The translations under genes and the position numbers were made by a program. The notes below the pieces were generated by a model, which had not been told where the DNA came from, did not search any database, and saw only the letters and a list, made by a program, of their open reading frames with translations. Source: Pyrinomonadaceae bacterium (lineage in GTDB: Bacteria > Acidobacteriota > Blastocatellia > Pyrinomonadales > Pyrinomonadaceae). Taken from it: a stretch of 5,984 nt of DNA. Positions 1 through 5,576 of this stretch are shown in pieces; position 1 is the first letter of the stretch, and every line of letters begins with the position of its first letter. The stretch is taken from NCBI GenBank assembly GCA_013695245.1, contig JACDAW010000076.1, forward strand, positions 1-5,984. Direction: 5' to 3'.

Positions 1-1023
1 GCGGTTGAACTTGCCCGCGCTGCTTTCGCTCATGCCCAACAAACTGGCTTTGACACTTTGCTCATTGACACCGCCGGACGTCTTCACATTGACGATGCGT
101 TAATGGAAGAACTCGTGCAGATCAAAGGCGACACGCGACCCGTAGAAACATTGTTCGTAGCAGACGCGATGACGGGACAAGACGCGGTGCGCTCGGCCGA
201 AGAGTTTCATCGAAGAGTTGGTATTACGGGCGTGATCCTGACGAAGATGGACGGCGATGCGCGCGGCGGCGCGGCGCTCTCGATCAAGCAAGTCATCGGA
301 CAGCCCGTGAAGTTCGTCGGCGTCGGCGAAAAGTATGATGCGCTTGAGCCGTTTTATCCTGATCGCATCGCGCAGCGCATCATCGGCATGGGCGACGTTC
401 TATCGCTCATCGAAGAGGTGCAATCGAAAGTCGATCAATCGGAAGCCGAAGAGCAACTGAAGAAGCTTCAGAAGAACGAATTTACGCTTGACGATTTTCG
501 CGGACAGTTACGGCAGGTGAAAAAGTTGGGATCGCTGTCGAAGTTGATGAAGATGCTGCCGGATCAACTTTTGGGCGGAATGGGGATGCCGCAGTTGGAC
601 GAAGAGCAATCAGCGCAGATGGAGAAGGAACTCAAGCGCACGGAAGCGATCATTGATTCGATGACGATTGAAGAGCGGGACGATCACCGAATCTTGAACG
701 CGAGTCGCCGCCGTCGCATCGCGCGCGGTTCGGGAGTGCAGGTCGCGGAAGTAAATGCCTTGATCAAGCAGTATGTCGAGATGCGCGGGATGATGCGTCA
801 ACTCTCCGGCGCAGGTCTTTTCGGAGGCGGCGCGGGCGGCGGAGGTTTGAAGGGACGCATGGCGCGCCGCATGGCGGGCATGATGGGGATGCCGGATTTG
901 AGCGGCATGATGGGCAACGGCGGCGGCGATGCAGATGATTTGCCTGCGCTACCGCCGATGCCGGGCGGCGGCGGAAACTCCGCGCGCAAAAAGAAGAAGG
1001 CGAGACATAAGAAAAAGAGGTAG
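1..1023 (+). CDS. ffh: Signal recognition particle protein Ffh (5'-truncated)
   Basis: SRP54-type GTPase that binds 4.5S/SRP RNA and signal sequences and delivers nascent membrane and secreted proteins to the FtsY receptor. The reading frame is open from base 1, so the gene starts upstream. The TTG at 58 lies inside the conserved G domain and is not the start. 340 codons are present. The NG-domain start and P-loop are missing, about 170 residues by comparison with the roughly 450-residue family. Visible G-domain motifs are DTAGR (67-81), TKMD (241-252) followed by GDARGG, and a GVGEKYDALEPF block near 328-354. The M domain follows, with the RNA-binding SRRRRIARGSG segment near 702-735 and a Met/Gly-rich region. 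The C-terminus is a Gly/Met stretch, an acidic and proline-rich linker and a strongly basic tail (KKKKARHKKKR). Identification is secure. It ends in TAG, whose last base begins the repeat before rpsP. Confidence 0.98.
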   Translation, partial: AVELARAAFAHAQQTGFDTLLIDTAGRLHIDDALMEELVQIKGDTRPVETLFVADAMTGQDAVRSAEEFHRRVGITGVILTKMDGDARGGAALSIKQVIGQPVKFVGVGEKYDALEPFYPDRIAQRIIGMGDVLSLIEEVQSKVDQSEAEEQLKKLQKNEFTLDDFRGQLRQVKKLGSLSKLMKMLPDQLLGGMGMPQLDEEQSAQMEKELKRTEAIIDSMTIEERDDHRILNASRRRRIARGSGVQVAEVNALIKQYVEMRGMMRQLSGAGLFGGGAGGGGLKGRMARRMAGMMGMPDLSGMMGNGGGDADDLPALPPMPGGGGNSARKKKKARHKKKR

Positions 1024-1080
1024 TGAGCAGTAAGCAGTAGAAGAAAGAAGTTTTACTGCTCACCCCTTACTGCTCACTTC
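1023..1080. repeat. Heptad-periodic inverted repeat between ffh and rpsP
   Basis: A perfect 12-bp inverted repeat pairs GTGAGCAGTAAG (1023-1034) with CTTACTGCTCAC (1066-1077). The arms are built of 7-bp units. On the left, TGAGCAG (1024-1030) and TAAGCAG (1031-1037) are in tandem. On the right, TTACTGC recurs at 1053-1059 and 1067-1073, exactly two units apart, each followed by TCAC. An alternative nested fold pairs 1023-1032 with 1068-1077 and 1033-1039 with 1054-1060. That gives 17 pairs with a 7-nt bulge on the 3' side and a 14-nt loop. The first arm starts on the last base of the ffh stop codon and the second ends 8 bases before the rpsP ribosome binding site. No T-run follows, so it is not a classical intrinsic terminator. 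Transcript processing or stability is possible but is inference. Confidence 0.85.
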
Positions 1081-1084
1081 ATAC

Positions 1085-1091
1085 GGAGGAG
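1085..1091 (+). promoter_or_regulatory. Strong Shine-Dalgarno of rpsP, fixes TTG start
   Basis: GGAGGAG lies 6 bases before the TTG at 1098. This selects the TTG as the rpsP start even though it is a rare initiation codon, and the resulting N-terminus (MLAIRLMRMG) matches the S16 family. It sits just downstream of the inverted repeat and stays single-stranded in the folds described for it. Confidence 0.85.
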
Positions 1092-1097
1092 AAAGAC

Positions 1098-1403
1098 TTG
1101 TTAGCAATTCGCTTGATGCGCATGGGCGCGAAAAAGAGACCGTCGTATCGTGTGATCGTTAAAGAGAAGTTGTCGAAGCGCGATGGGGCTTATCTTGAGA
1201 ACGTTGGCATCTACGATCCAACGCGCAACCCGGCCGAGGTGCGGCTCAATATGGAGCGCGTGCGTTACTGGATGGAGCGCGGCGCGCAGCCGACTGATAC
1301 GGTGCGGCAGTTAATAAAGAAGCACGGTGCAAACACGCCGCAGCAGCAACCGGAAGGGCAAGACGCGGGAACAAATAACACTGCCGTCGCTCCCGTCGCT
1401 TAG
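1098..1403 (+). CDS. rpsP: 30S ribosomal protein S16
   Basis: S16 is a small-subunit protein that binds 16S rRNA in the 5'/platform region and helps early 30S assembly. The 101-residue product carries the family hallmarks near the N-terminus: IRLMRMGAKKRPSYRVIV at about 4-21, then the KRDGAYLENVGIYDP block at about 27-41. A WMERGAQPTDTVRQL segment follows at about 58-72. The conserved core ends near residue 80. The last 20 or so residues form a low-complexity Gln/Thr/Asn/Ala tail typical of variable S16 C-termini. The start is TTG, supported by GGAGGAG 6 bases upstream and by family alignment, with no nearby ATG that would keep the conserved MLxIRL beginning. It is the first complete gene after ffh and is followed by khpA after 71 bases. 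Confidence 0.97.
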   Translation: MLAIRLMRMGAKKRPSYRVIVKEKLSKRDGAYLENVGIYDPTRNPAEVRLNMERVRYWMERGAQPTDTVRQLIKKHGANTPQQQPEGQDAGTNNTAVAPVA

Positions 1404-1474
1404 ATTCTTCGCGCGCAATTCTTTGCTTCGCCGTTCGCCAGAACGAAAGAGTTTTCAGCGAAAGGTATTCGCCG
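1404..1474. repeat. Degenerate heptad-like repeats in rpsP-khpA gap
   Basis: TTCGCCG (1427-1433) and TTCGCCA (1434-1440) are tandem 7-mers, and TTCGCCG recurs at 1468-1474 directly before the khpA start. ATTCTT occurs at 1404-1409 and again 14 bases later at 1418-1423. Inverse-complement fragments (CGAAAG at 1444-1449 and 1459-1464, GCGAA at 1458-1462) could pair with the TTCGC units. The pattern resembles a decayed version of the clear heptad elements elsewhere in the window, but it is much weaker and could be partly chance. AAAGG at 1461-1465 may be the weak ribosome binding site of khpA. Confidence 0.4.
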
Positions 1475-1708
1475 ATGAAAGAAGCCGTTGAGATGATCGT
1501 CAAGGCTTTGGTGAACGAACCGGAGAGAGTGGAAGTGCGCGAAGCGGAGGGTGAACGCGGGACGGTAATGATTGAGGTGCGAGTTGCGCAAGAAGACGTG
1601 GGTAAAGTGATCGGGCGACAGGGAAGCACGATCCGCGCTTTGCGCTCCGTGCTTCACGCGGCGGGCATGAAGCACAACCGGCGCTTCGTGTTGGATGTTG
1701 TGGAATGA
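1475..1708 (+). CDS. khpA: KH-domain RNA-binding protein KhpA (YlqC/UPF0109 family)
   Basis: Single KH-domain protein of 77 residues, the usual size of the family formerly called UPF0109/YlqC. Family members bind RNA broadly and in several Gram-positive bacteria work with KhpB/Jag in cell elongation or division and in sRNA-type regulation. Whether that holds here is unknown. The KH signature is clear: an N-terminal helix and strand (1-37), then VGKVIGRQGSTIRALR with the RNA-contacting GxxG loop as GRQG at 47-50, then a helix and the final strand RRFVLDVVE. The ATG at 1475 gives the standard N-terminus (MKEAVEMIVKALV). The likely ribosome binding site, AAAGG at 1461-1465, is modest. Its stop codon overlaps the rimM start in ATGA (1705-1708), which suggests translational coupling. 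The position between rpsP and rimM is the conserved one in many phyla. Confidence 0.95.
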   Translation: MKEAVEMIVKALVNEPERVEVREAEGERGTVMIEVRVAQEDVGKVIGRQGSTIRALRSVLHAAGMKHNRRFVLDVVE

Positions 1709-2247
1709 GCGACGGGCGAGCGATTGATGGCGCGGAGGAGTTGGTGGCCGTCGCGCTGGTGGTAAGAACGAGGGGTTTGCGCGGGGAGTTGGTCGCTGAA
1801 ATTTTGACGGGCTTTCCCGAACGCTTTGCCGACACGAAGACGCTCATCGCCGTCTTTCCGTCGAAAGCGCGTGAAAAAGTTTTAATTGAAAATTTCTGGT
1901 TTCAAAAGGATCGTGTGATATTAAAGTTTGAGGAATACGATTCGGTTGAAGCGGCAGAAAAATTCATTGGATGCGAACTCGCCGTGCCAGAGAGCGAGAC
2001 GGTTGAGTTAGATGAAGATGAGTTTTACGATTGGGAGTTGGAGGGGTGCGCGGTTGAAACCGTCAGGGGTGAAGTGATCGGGCGCGTGCGCAGCGTGTGG
2101 CACGCGGGCGGCGTACCGCTTCTCGTGATAGATGGCGCGGGAGAAGCGGAACATCTCGTTCCGCTCGCGGAAAAAATTTGCGTTGAGATCAATGTAGATC
2201 GCAAGCTGATTCGTATTGATCCTCCCGAAGGATTGTTGGAGTTGTAA
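1705..2247 (+). CDS. rimM: 16S rRNA-processing / ribosome maturation factor RimM
   Basis: Cytoplasmic assembly factor that binds S19 and the maturing 30S head, promoting 16S rRNA processing. The 180-residue length is normal. The N-terminal barrel domain covers about 13-97 with the VVRTRGLRGEL signature at 19-29, where the family usually has a G-x-I-x-x-x-HG-x-x-G pattern. The C-terminal PRC-barrel domain starts at DEFYDWELEGC (105-115), continues through GEVIGRVRSVWHAGGVPLLVI, and ends with the diagnostic PPEGLLEL at 173-180. The His of the usual HG pair is replaced (TRG), a minor variation. The ATG start lies within the khpA stop (ATGA) and no good Shine-Dalgarno precedes it, so translation probably relies on ribosomes finishing khpA. 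Neighbours rpsP and trmD give strong support from context. Confidence 0.97.
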   Translation: MSDGRAIDGAEELVAVALVVRTRGLRGELVAEILTGFPERFADTKTLIAVFPSKAREKVLIENFWFQKDRVILKFEEYDSVEAAEKFIGCELAVPESETVELDEDEFYDWELEGCAVETVRGEVIGRVRSVWHAGGVPLLVIDGAGEAEHLVPLAEKICVEINVDRKLIRIDPPEGLLEL

Positions 2248-2322
2248 CAGGAAATTGAAATTCAAGGTTTCAGATTCCTTGTTGCTGATTGAATATCGTT
2301 GAGTGCTATTTGAAAATCTTTC

Positions 2323-3069
2323 GTGCTTCGCTTTGATATTATTTCGATCTTCCCGGACTATTTTAGCGCGCTCTTTGAATTCGGAATTGTGCGGCGCGCG
2401 CGCGCGGGCGGGTTAGTTGAGATCAACGCGCACGATCTGCGTGATTGGACACAGAACAATCACCGCGCGGTTGACGACCGTCCGTTTGGGGGCGGCGACG
2501 GAATGGTTTTAAAGCCTGAACCGTTGTTTGCCGCCGTCGAGAGTTTGACGGGCGCACAGCAGGCAAGCGAATTGAAAGATCGAGCGCGCGTTGTGTTGCT
2601 GTCGCCGCAGGGTCGCGTGTTCAATCAAAAGCTAGCCGTTGAGTTGTCGCAAGCCGAGCAAGTGGTTTTGATCTGCGGGCGTTATGAAGGGGTTGACGAG
2701 CGCGTCGCCGAACATTTGGTGAGCGATGAGATTTCGATTGGCGATTATGTTTTGTCGGGCGGTGAGGCGGCGGCGGCTGTCTTAGTTGACGCGATTGTGC
2801 GGCTTCTGCCCGGCGCGCTGGGCAGTGAAACTTCGGCGGTCAACGAATCCTTTTCCGAAGGACTGCTTGACTATCCGCACTACACGCGCCCGCCGGAATT
2901 TCGCGGGCGCCGGGTGCCGGAAGTTTTACTCGGCGGCAATCACGCCGAGATTGAGGCGTGGCGACGCCGCGCGGCTTTGAAGAATACGAAGCGCAATCGC
3001 CCTGATCTGTTAGCGCGAACGGTTTTGAGCGAGGCGGAAAAATCATGGCTCGACGATGAACATGATTGA
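2323..3069 (+). CDS. trmD: tRNA (guanine-37-N1)-methyltransferase TrmD
   Basis: SPOUT-class, trefoil-knot methyltransferase that uses S-adenosylmethionine to make m1G37 next to the anticodon, preventing +1 frameshifting. At 248 residues it has the normal length. Conserved blocks are all present: FDIISIFPDYF (4-14), VDDRPFGGGDGM (50-61) with KPEPLF, LSPQGR (93-98), CGRYEGVDER (118-127), SIGDYVLSGGE (138-148) and GLLDYPHYTRP (180-190). The first four lie in the SAM-binding knot domain and the last leads into the tRNA-recognising C-terminal part. The start is GTG at 2323, chosen because the homologous N-terminus begins there. No Shine-Dalgarno is visible in front of it. The 75-base gap after rimM is AT-richer than the genes. 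It contains only weak short stems, such as CAAGG at 2263-2267 with CCTTG at 2277-2281. Confidence 0.98.
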   Translation: MLRFDIISIFPDYFSALFEFGIVRRARAGGLVEINAHDLRDWTQNNHRAVDDRPFGGGDGMVLKPEPLFAAVESLTGAQQASELKDRARVVLLSPQGRVFNQKLAVELSQAEQVVLICGRYEGVDERVAEHLVSDEISIGDYVLSGGEAAAAVLVDAIVRLLPGALGSETSAVNESFSEGLLDYPHYTRPPEFRGRRVPEVLLGGNHAEIEAWRRRAALKNTKRNRPDLLARTVLSEAEKSWLDDEHD

Positions 3070-3108
3070 GTCGCAATCGGTAAATGATATTAAACGAAAA
3101 TATTTTGT

Positions 3109-3119
3109 CAACGGAGTTG
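3109..3119 (+). promoter_or_regulatory. rplS Shine-Dalgarno within a small hairpin
   Basis: GGAG at 3113-3116 lies 8 bases before ATG 3125 and decides the rplS start over in-frame ATGs at 3056 and 3062. The surrounding bases form CAAC-GGA-GTTG, a 4-bp stem with the GGA in the loop and the last G of GGAG in the stem. The hairpin is short and probably weak. Any role in controlling initiation is inference. Confidence 0.55.
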
Positions 3120-3124
3120 TGATC

Positions 3125-3517
3125 ATGAATCGTTTGGATAATGTTGAGGAGCCGCAATTGCGCGCCAATGTCCCGGAGTTTCAACCGGGCGACACGGTGC
3201 GCGTCCACGTGCGTATTAAAGAGACAGAGACGAAGGAGCGGCTACAGATTTTCGAGGGCGTGGTGATCGCGCGCAAAGGCGGCGGGGTGCGCGAAACCGT
3301 GACGGTGCGCAAGGTGAGTTTCGGCGTCGGAGTGGAAAGGATTTTTCCGCTACACGCGACGATTGTCGATCACATTGACGTTATCAAACGCGGTCGCGTG
3401 CGCCGCGCGAAGCTCTACTACATGCGATCCTTGCGCGGTAAAGCCGCCCGCATCCGTGAGCGCGACACACGGCAAGCGAAGGATACGGGACAGGCGCAAG
3501 CCGCAGGTAAAAAATAA
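3125..3517 (+). CDS. rplS: 50S ribosomal protein L19
   Basis: Large-subunit protein located at the 30S-50S interface, where it contributes to an intersubunit bridge. The 130-residue product contains the full L19 core: VPEFQPGDTVRVHVRI near the N-terminus, RLQIFEGVVIARKGGG, TVRKVSFGVGVERIFPLH and RGRVRRAKLYYMRSLRGKAARI. A tail rich in Gln, Ala and Lys of about 18 residues follows the core. I start it at ATG 3125 because GGAG sits 8 bases upstream and the product then begins like the family, about 20 residues before the VPEFQPGD block. The frame stays open upstream to ATG 3056, inside the end of trmD, but those 23 codons look unlike L19. The trmD-rplS spacing is 55 bases, consistent with one transcript. 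The stop is TAA. Confidence 0.97.
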   Translation: MNRLDNVEEPQLRANVPEFQPGDTVRVHVRIKETETKERLQIFEGVVIARKGGGVRETVTVRKVSFGVGVERIFPLHATIVDHIDVIKRGRVRRAKLYYMRSLRGKAARIRERDTRQAKDTGQAQAAGKK

Positions 3518-3537
3518 AGCCATAATTAATGTTTGAA

Positions 3538-3573
3538 GCGGGGCGACAACTTACGAACCGAGATGTCGCCTGC
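3538..3573 (+). terminator. Stem-loop after rplS, possible weak terminator or processing site
   Basis: GGCGACA (3542-3548) pairs perfectly with TGTCGCC (3564-3570) around a 15-nt loop. Adding a G-T pair (3541/3571), a bulged G at 3540 and the pair GC/GC (3538-3539 with 3572-3573) extends the stem to about 10 pairs. It lies between the rplS stop and rnhB, where the ribosomal transcript might end or be trimmed. No T-run follows the 3' arm, so a canonical Rho-independent terminator is unlikely. It would let transcription into rnhB continue at least in part. Confidence 0.35.
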
Positions 3574-3605
3574 TCATCCTACTAGCGCATGAACGAAACT
3601 CAACG

Positions 3606-4250
3606 ATGAGTTCTCGCACGTCGAAAAGAGAAAAGCGAGCTTCGGACGTCGGCGTTGTTTTTGAGACGAGGGCGCGCGCCGATGGCTATCGTTTGATCGC
3701 AGGCTTGGATGAGGTCGGGCGCGGCGCGTTGGCCGGCCCCGTAGTTGCCGCCGCCGTGATTCTCGATCCGGAAGCGCCTCTGCCTTTTGGTCTCGATGAT
3801 TCAAAGAAGTTAAGCGCAAGTGAGCGCGAACGCATTGCATGTGAATTGCGGCAGACGATTCTTGCTTATTCATTTGGCGTTATCGCTCCTGAAGAGATTG
3901 ACCGCATCAACATTCTCCAAGCGACGCGGCGCGCGATGCTCGCCGCGCTCGAAAGTCTTAGTCTGCAACCCGATTACCTGCTGATTGATGCGCTTCAACT
4001 GAGAGAGACCACGCTTCCGCAGCAAGCTATTATTCGCGGCGATGCGATCTCGGCTTCAATCGCCGCCGCTTCCGTGATCGCCAAAACCTACCGCGACGGA
4101 TTGATGCGCGAATACGACACTGCATACCCGCAATACGGTTTCGCGCGCCACGTCGGATACGGCACGCGCGTTCACCTTGCGGCGATTGCCGCACACGGCG
4201 CGTGTCCGATTCATCGTCGAAGTTTTCGCGGTGTGCTCCCCGCCGTTTAG
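3606..4250 (+). CDS. rnhB: Ribonuclease HII
   Basis: Cytoplasmic, metal-dependent endonuclease that cuts the RNA strand of RNA-DNA hybrids and starts removal of single ribonucleotides from DNA. The 214-residue length is normal for the type 2 family. Catalytic signatures are present: GLDEVGRG with Asp35 and Glu36, DDSKKLS at 64-70, LLIDA with Asp128, and GDAISASIAAASVIAKTYRD at 145-164, which supplies the remaining acidic site. A C-terminal HRRSF segment also matches the family. The first 30 or so residues form a charged extension before the core. The ATG at 3606 is the only reasonable start, since upstream in-frame codons reach a stop without another start. It lacks a visible Shine-Dalgarno. 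Placement after rplS is common in bacteria. The plus-strand GC skew changes sign partway through this gene, at about 3900. Confidence 0.97.
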   Translation: MSSRTSKREKRASDVGVVFETRARADGYRLIAGLDEVGRGALAGPVVAAAVILDPEAPLPFGLDDSKKLSASERERIACELRQTILAYSFGVIAPEEIDRINILQATRRAMLAALESLSLQPDYLLIDALQLRETTLPQQAIIRGDAISASIAAASVIAKTYRDGLMREYDTAYPQYGFARHVGYGTRVHLAAIAAHGACPIHRRSFRGVLPAV

Positions 4251-4298
4251 AAAGCAAAAATTGTTTCTTCACGTTCTCACTCTTCACCACCGCCAAAG

Positions 4299-5444
4299 AT
4301 GAACGGTAGCACCCGGCCGCTGCACATCGGAATTGACGCGCACGCCGTCGGAACAAAACTGGCGGGCAACGAAACATACATCGCAAACCTCATCGAAGCT
4401 CTCGCCGCGCTTGACACTCCGCATCGCTACACGCTCTATGTAACGAAACAAGAAGCCGTCGAGCGTTTTCGTAATCGCTGGCCGCGCTTCTCGGTGCGAC
4501 GCACGTTGCCGCATTCGCCGCTCGTGCGCATCCCCGTCACGCTCGCCGCAGAATTGCGTCGCCGCCCCGTCGATCTGCTTCACGTACAATTCACCGCGCC
4601 GCCGCTTGCGCCATGTCCGGTGGTAACGACGATCCACGATCTGGCTTTCGAGCACATCCCGGAAACTTTCAAGCGTCGCAGCTTCACACAGTTGCGCCTC
4701 ACCGTGCGTCGCACAGCGCGCCACGCCGCGCATATCATCACGCCCTCTGAGTTTTCTCGTCAGGACGTGATTAAAACTTATGACATCAAGCCTGAGCGCA
4801 TCAGTGTCACGCCGGAAGCTGCCGCACCGCACTTTGCGCCTGTCACCGATCAAGAATTGATTGAAGCCATAAAGCGGCGTTACGGAATCGCGGGCGACTA
4901 CATTCTTGCGGTCGGCTCGATTCAGCCGCGCAAGAATCTGCCACGCCTCATTCGCGCTTACGCCAACTTGCGCCGCAAGCGGCCTGCAGGTAATCTGCCG
5001 CAATTGGTATTCGTCGGCAAACAGGCGTGGCTCTACGCCGAAACGTTGCGGGCATTGGAAGAATCCGGCGTTAAAGCGCAGACGGTGCTGACGGGCTACG
5101 TGCCCGAAGCGGATTTACCCGCGCTTTATTCTGGCGCTCTCTGCTTCGTCTATCCGTCGTATTTTGAGGGCTTCGGTTTGCCACCTCTAGAAGCGATGCA
5201 GTGCGGCACGCCCGTCATCACAGGCAACTTAACGAGCTTGCCGGAGGTCGTAGGCAGTGCGGGTTTAACCGTCAATCCGTTTGACGAAGAACAACTCACG
5301 GCTGCGCTCGGAAAATTGATTGACGACGAAAACCTTCGCGCTCACCTGCATCGTATAGGTATCGAGCGCGCCGCGCAGTTTAGCTGGCAGAAGACGGCGC
5401 AGCTAACGCTGGCAGTTTATGAACAAGTGGCGGAAGCAAAGTAG
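4299..5444 (+). CDS. Glycosyltransferase family 4 (GT-B fold), substrate unknown
   Basis: A 381-residue retaining-type GT-B glycosyltransferase, likely cytoplasmic or membrane-peripheral, that moves a sugar from a nucleotide donor to a growing glycan. The N-terminal acceptor domain begins IGIDAHAVGTKLAGNETYI (about 10-28), the family 4 pattern with a Gly-rich turn. HDLAF is at 113-117 and a TPSEFS motif lies near 149-154. The C-terminal donor domain opens with VGSIQPRKNLPRLI, whose Arg211 and Lys212 fit the diphosphate-binding basic pair. It holds the E-x7-E motif, Glu290 and Glu298, in YFEGFGLPPLEAMQCGTP, followed by TSLPEVVGSAGL. No signal peptide or membrane helix is evident. It resembles mannosyl- or rhamnosyl-type enzymes, but donor and acceptor cannot be read from sequence. 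The start at 4299 has no clear Shine-Dalgarno. The 48-base leader carries a loosely repeated TTCAC/CTCAC motif. With the next gene it probably opens a polysaccharide locus. Confidence 0.93.
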   Translation: MNGSTRPLHIGIDAHAVGTKLAGNETYIANLIEALAALDTPHRYTLYVTKQEAVERFRNRWPRFSVRRTLPHSPLVRIPVTLAAELRRRPVDLLHVQFTAPPLAPCPVVTTIHDLAFEHIPETFKRRSFTQLRLTVRRTARHAAHIITPSEFSRQDVIKTYDIKPERISVTPEAAAPHFAPVTDQELIEAIKRRYGIAGDYILAVGSIQPRKNLPRLIRAYANLRRKRPAGNLPQLVFVGKQAWLYAETLRALEESGVKAQTVLTGYVPEADLPALYSGALCFVYPSYFEGFGLPPLEAMQCGTPVITGNLTSLPEVVGSAGLTVNPFDEEQLTAALGKLIDDENLRAHLHRIGIERAAQFSWQKTAQLTLAVYEQVAEAK

Positions 5445-5570
5445 GAAGGCGAAGGGATGAAGTGCGGACAAAGCTTAATAAAGCTTTGATGTTATTCAAC
5501 TGATTATTATTTGATCACGTCGCAAGGCGTGTCCACACTTCAGCCTTTCGCCCTCCGCCTTCCGCCTTTA
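5444..5570. repeat. Large heptad-periodic inverted repeat with AT-rich centre
   Basis: The left arm (5444-5470) reads in 7-bp units GGAAGGC, GAAGGGA, TGAAGTG, then CGGACA. The right arm (5530-5563), read on the minus strand, is GGAAGGC, GGAGGGC, GAAAGGC, TGAAGTG, TGGACA, with one more unit (TAAAGGC) further out at 5564-5570. Aligned with one 7-base gap, 24 of the 27 left-arm bases have complementary partners. The 59-base centre (5471-5529) is AT-rich and unlike the arms. The element starts on the last base of the glycosyltransferase stop codon and ends 6 bases before the next start codon, so it fills the gap. No T-run follows it. A -10-like TATTAT is at 5505-5510 but no convincing -35 element fits. 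Function is unknown: mRNA stabilisation, attenuation or a non-autonomous repeat family are all possible. Confidence 0.8.
5469..5488. repeat. Perfect 8-bp hairpin inside the intergenic element
   Basis: CAAAGCTT (5469-5476) and AAGCTTTG (5481-5488) are exact inverse complements separated by AATA. This stem-loop begins where the heptad left arm ends, sharing its last two bases. ATGTTATT follows rather than a T-run, so terminator function is doubtful. It may be the core of the larger element. Confidence 0.6.
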
Positions 5571-5576
5571 TTTAAG

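Noticed and set aside
58..1023. TTG at 58 as the start of the first gene
   Set aside because: The frame is open to base 1 and the codons before 58 continue the Ffh G domain. DTAGR begins only three codons after it, so the gene is truncated by the window, not short.
1023..1080. Small CRISPR-like array or intrinsic terminator
   Set aside because: The repeats are 7-mers in inverted orientation without spacers of uniform size, which excludes CRISPR. No T-run follows the stem, which argues against a canonical terminator.
3056..3124. In-frame ATGs at 3056 and 3062 as the rplS start, overlapping trmD
   Set aside because: The extra 23 residues do not resemble L19, whereas ATG 3125 has GGAG at the right spacing and gives the family N-terminus.
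3589..3609. Six-codon mini-ORF ending in ATGA overlap with the rnhB start
   Set aside because: It has no ribosome binding site and is short enough to occur by chance. There is nothing to support translation beyond the overlap.
4284..5003. 239-codon open frame on the minus strand
   Set aside because: It lies opposite the clear GT4 gene, is rich in Arg and Cys and has no recognisable domain. It is an antisense shadow in GC-rich codons.
5486..5510. Promoter from TTGATG (5486-5491) and TATTAT (5505-5510)
   Set aside because: The spacer is only 13 bases and the -35 match is 4 of 6. The region is AT-rich, so such hexamers are expected by chance. A promoter here remains possible but unsupported.
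5444..5570. Insertion sequence or MITE with terminal inverted repeats
   Set aside because: No target-site duplication is visible, the left arm starts on a stop-codon base, and the arms are internally periodic, unlike transposon ends. A non-autonomous element cannot be fully excluded without other genomic copies.
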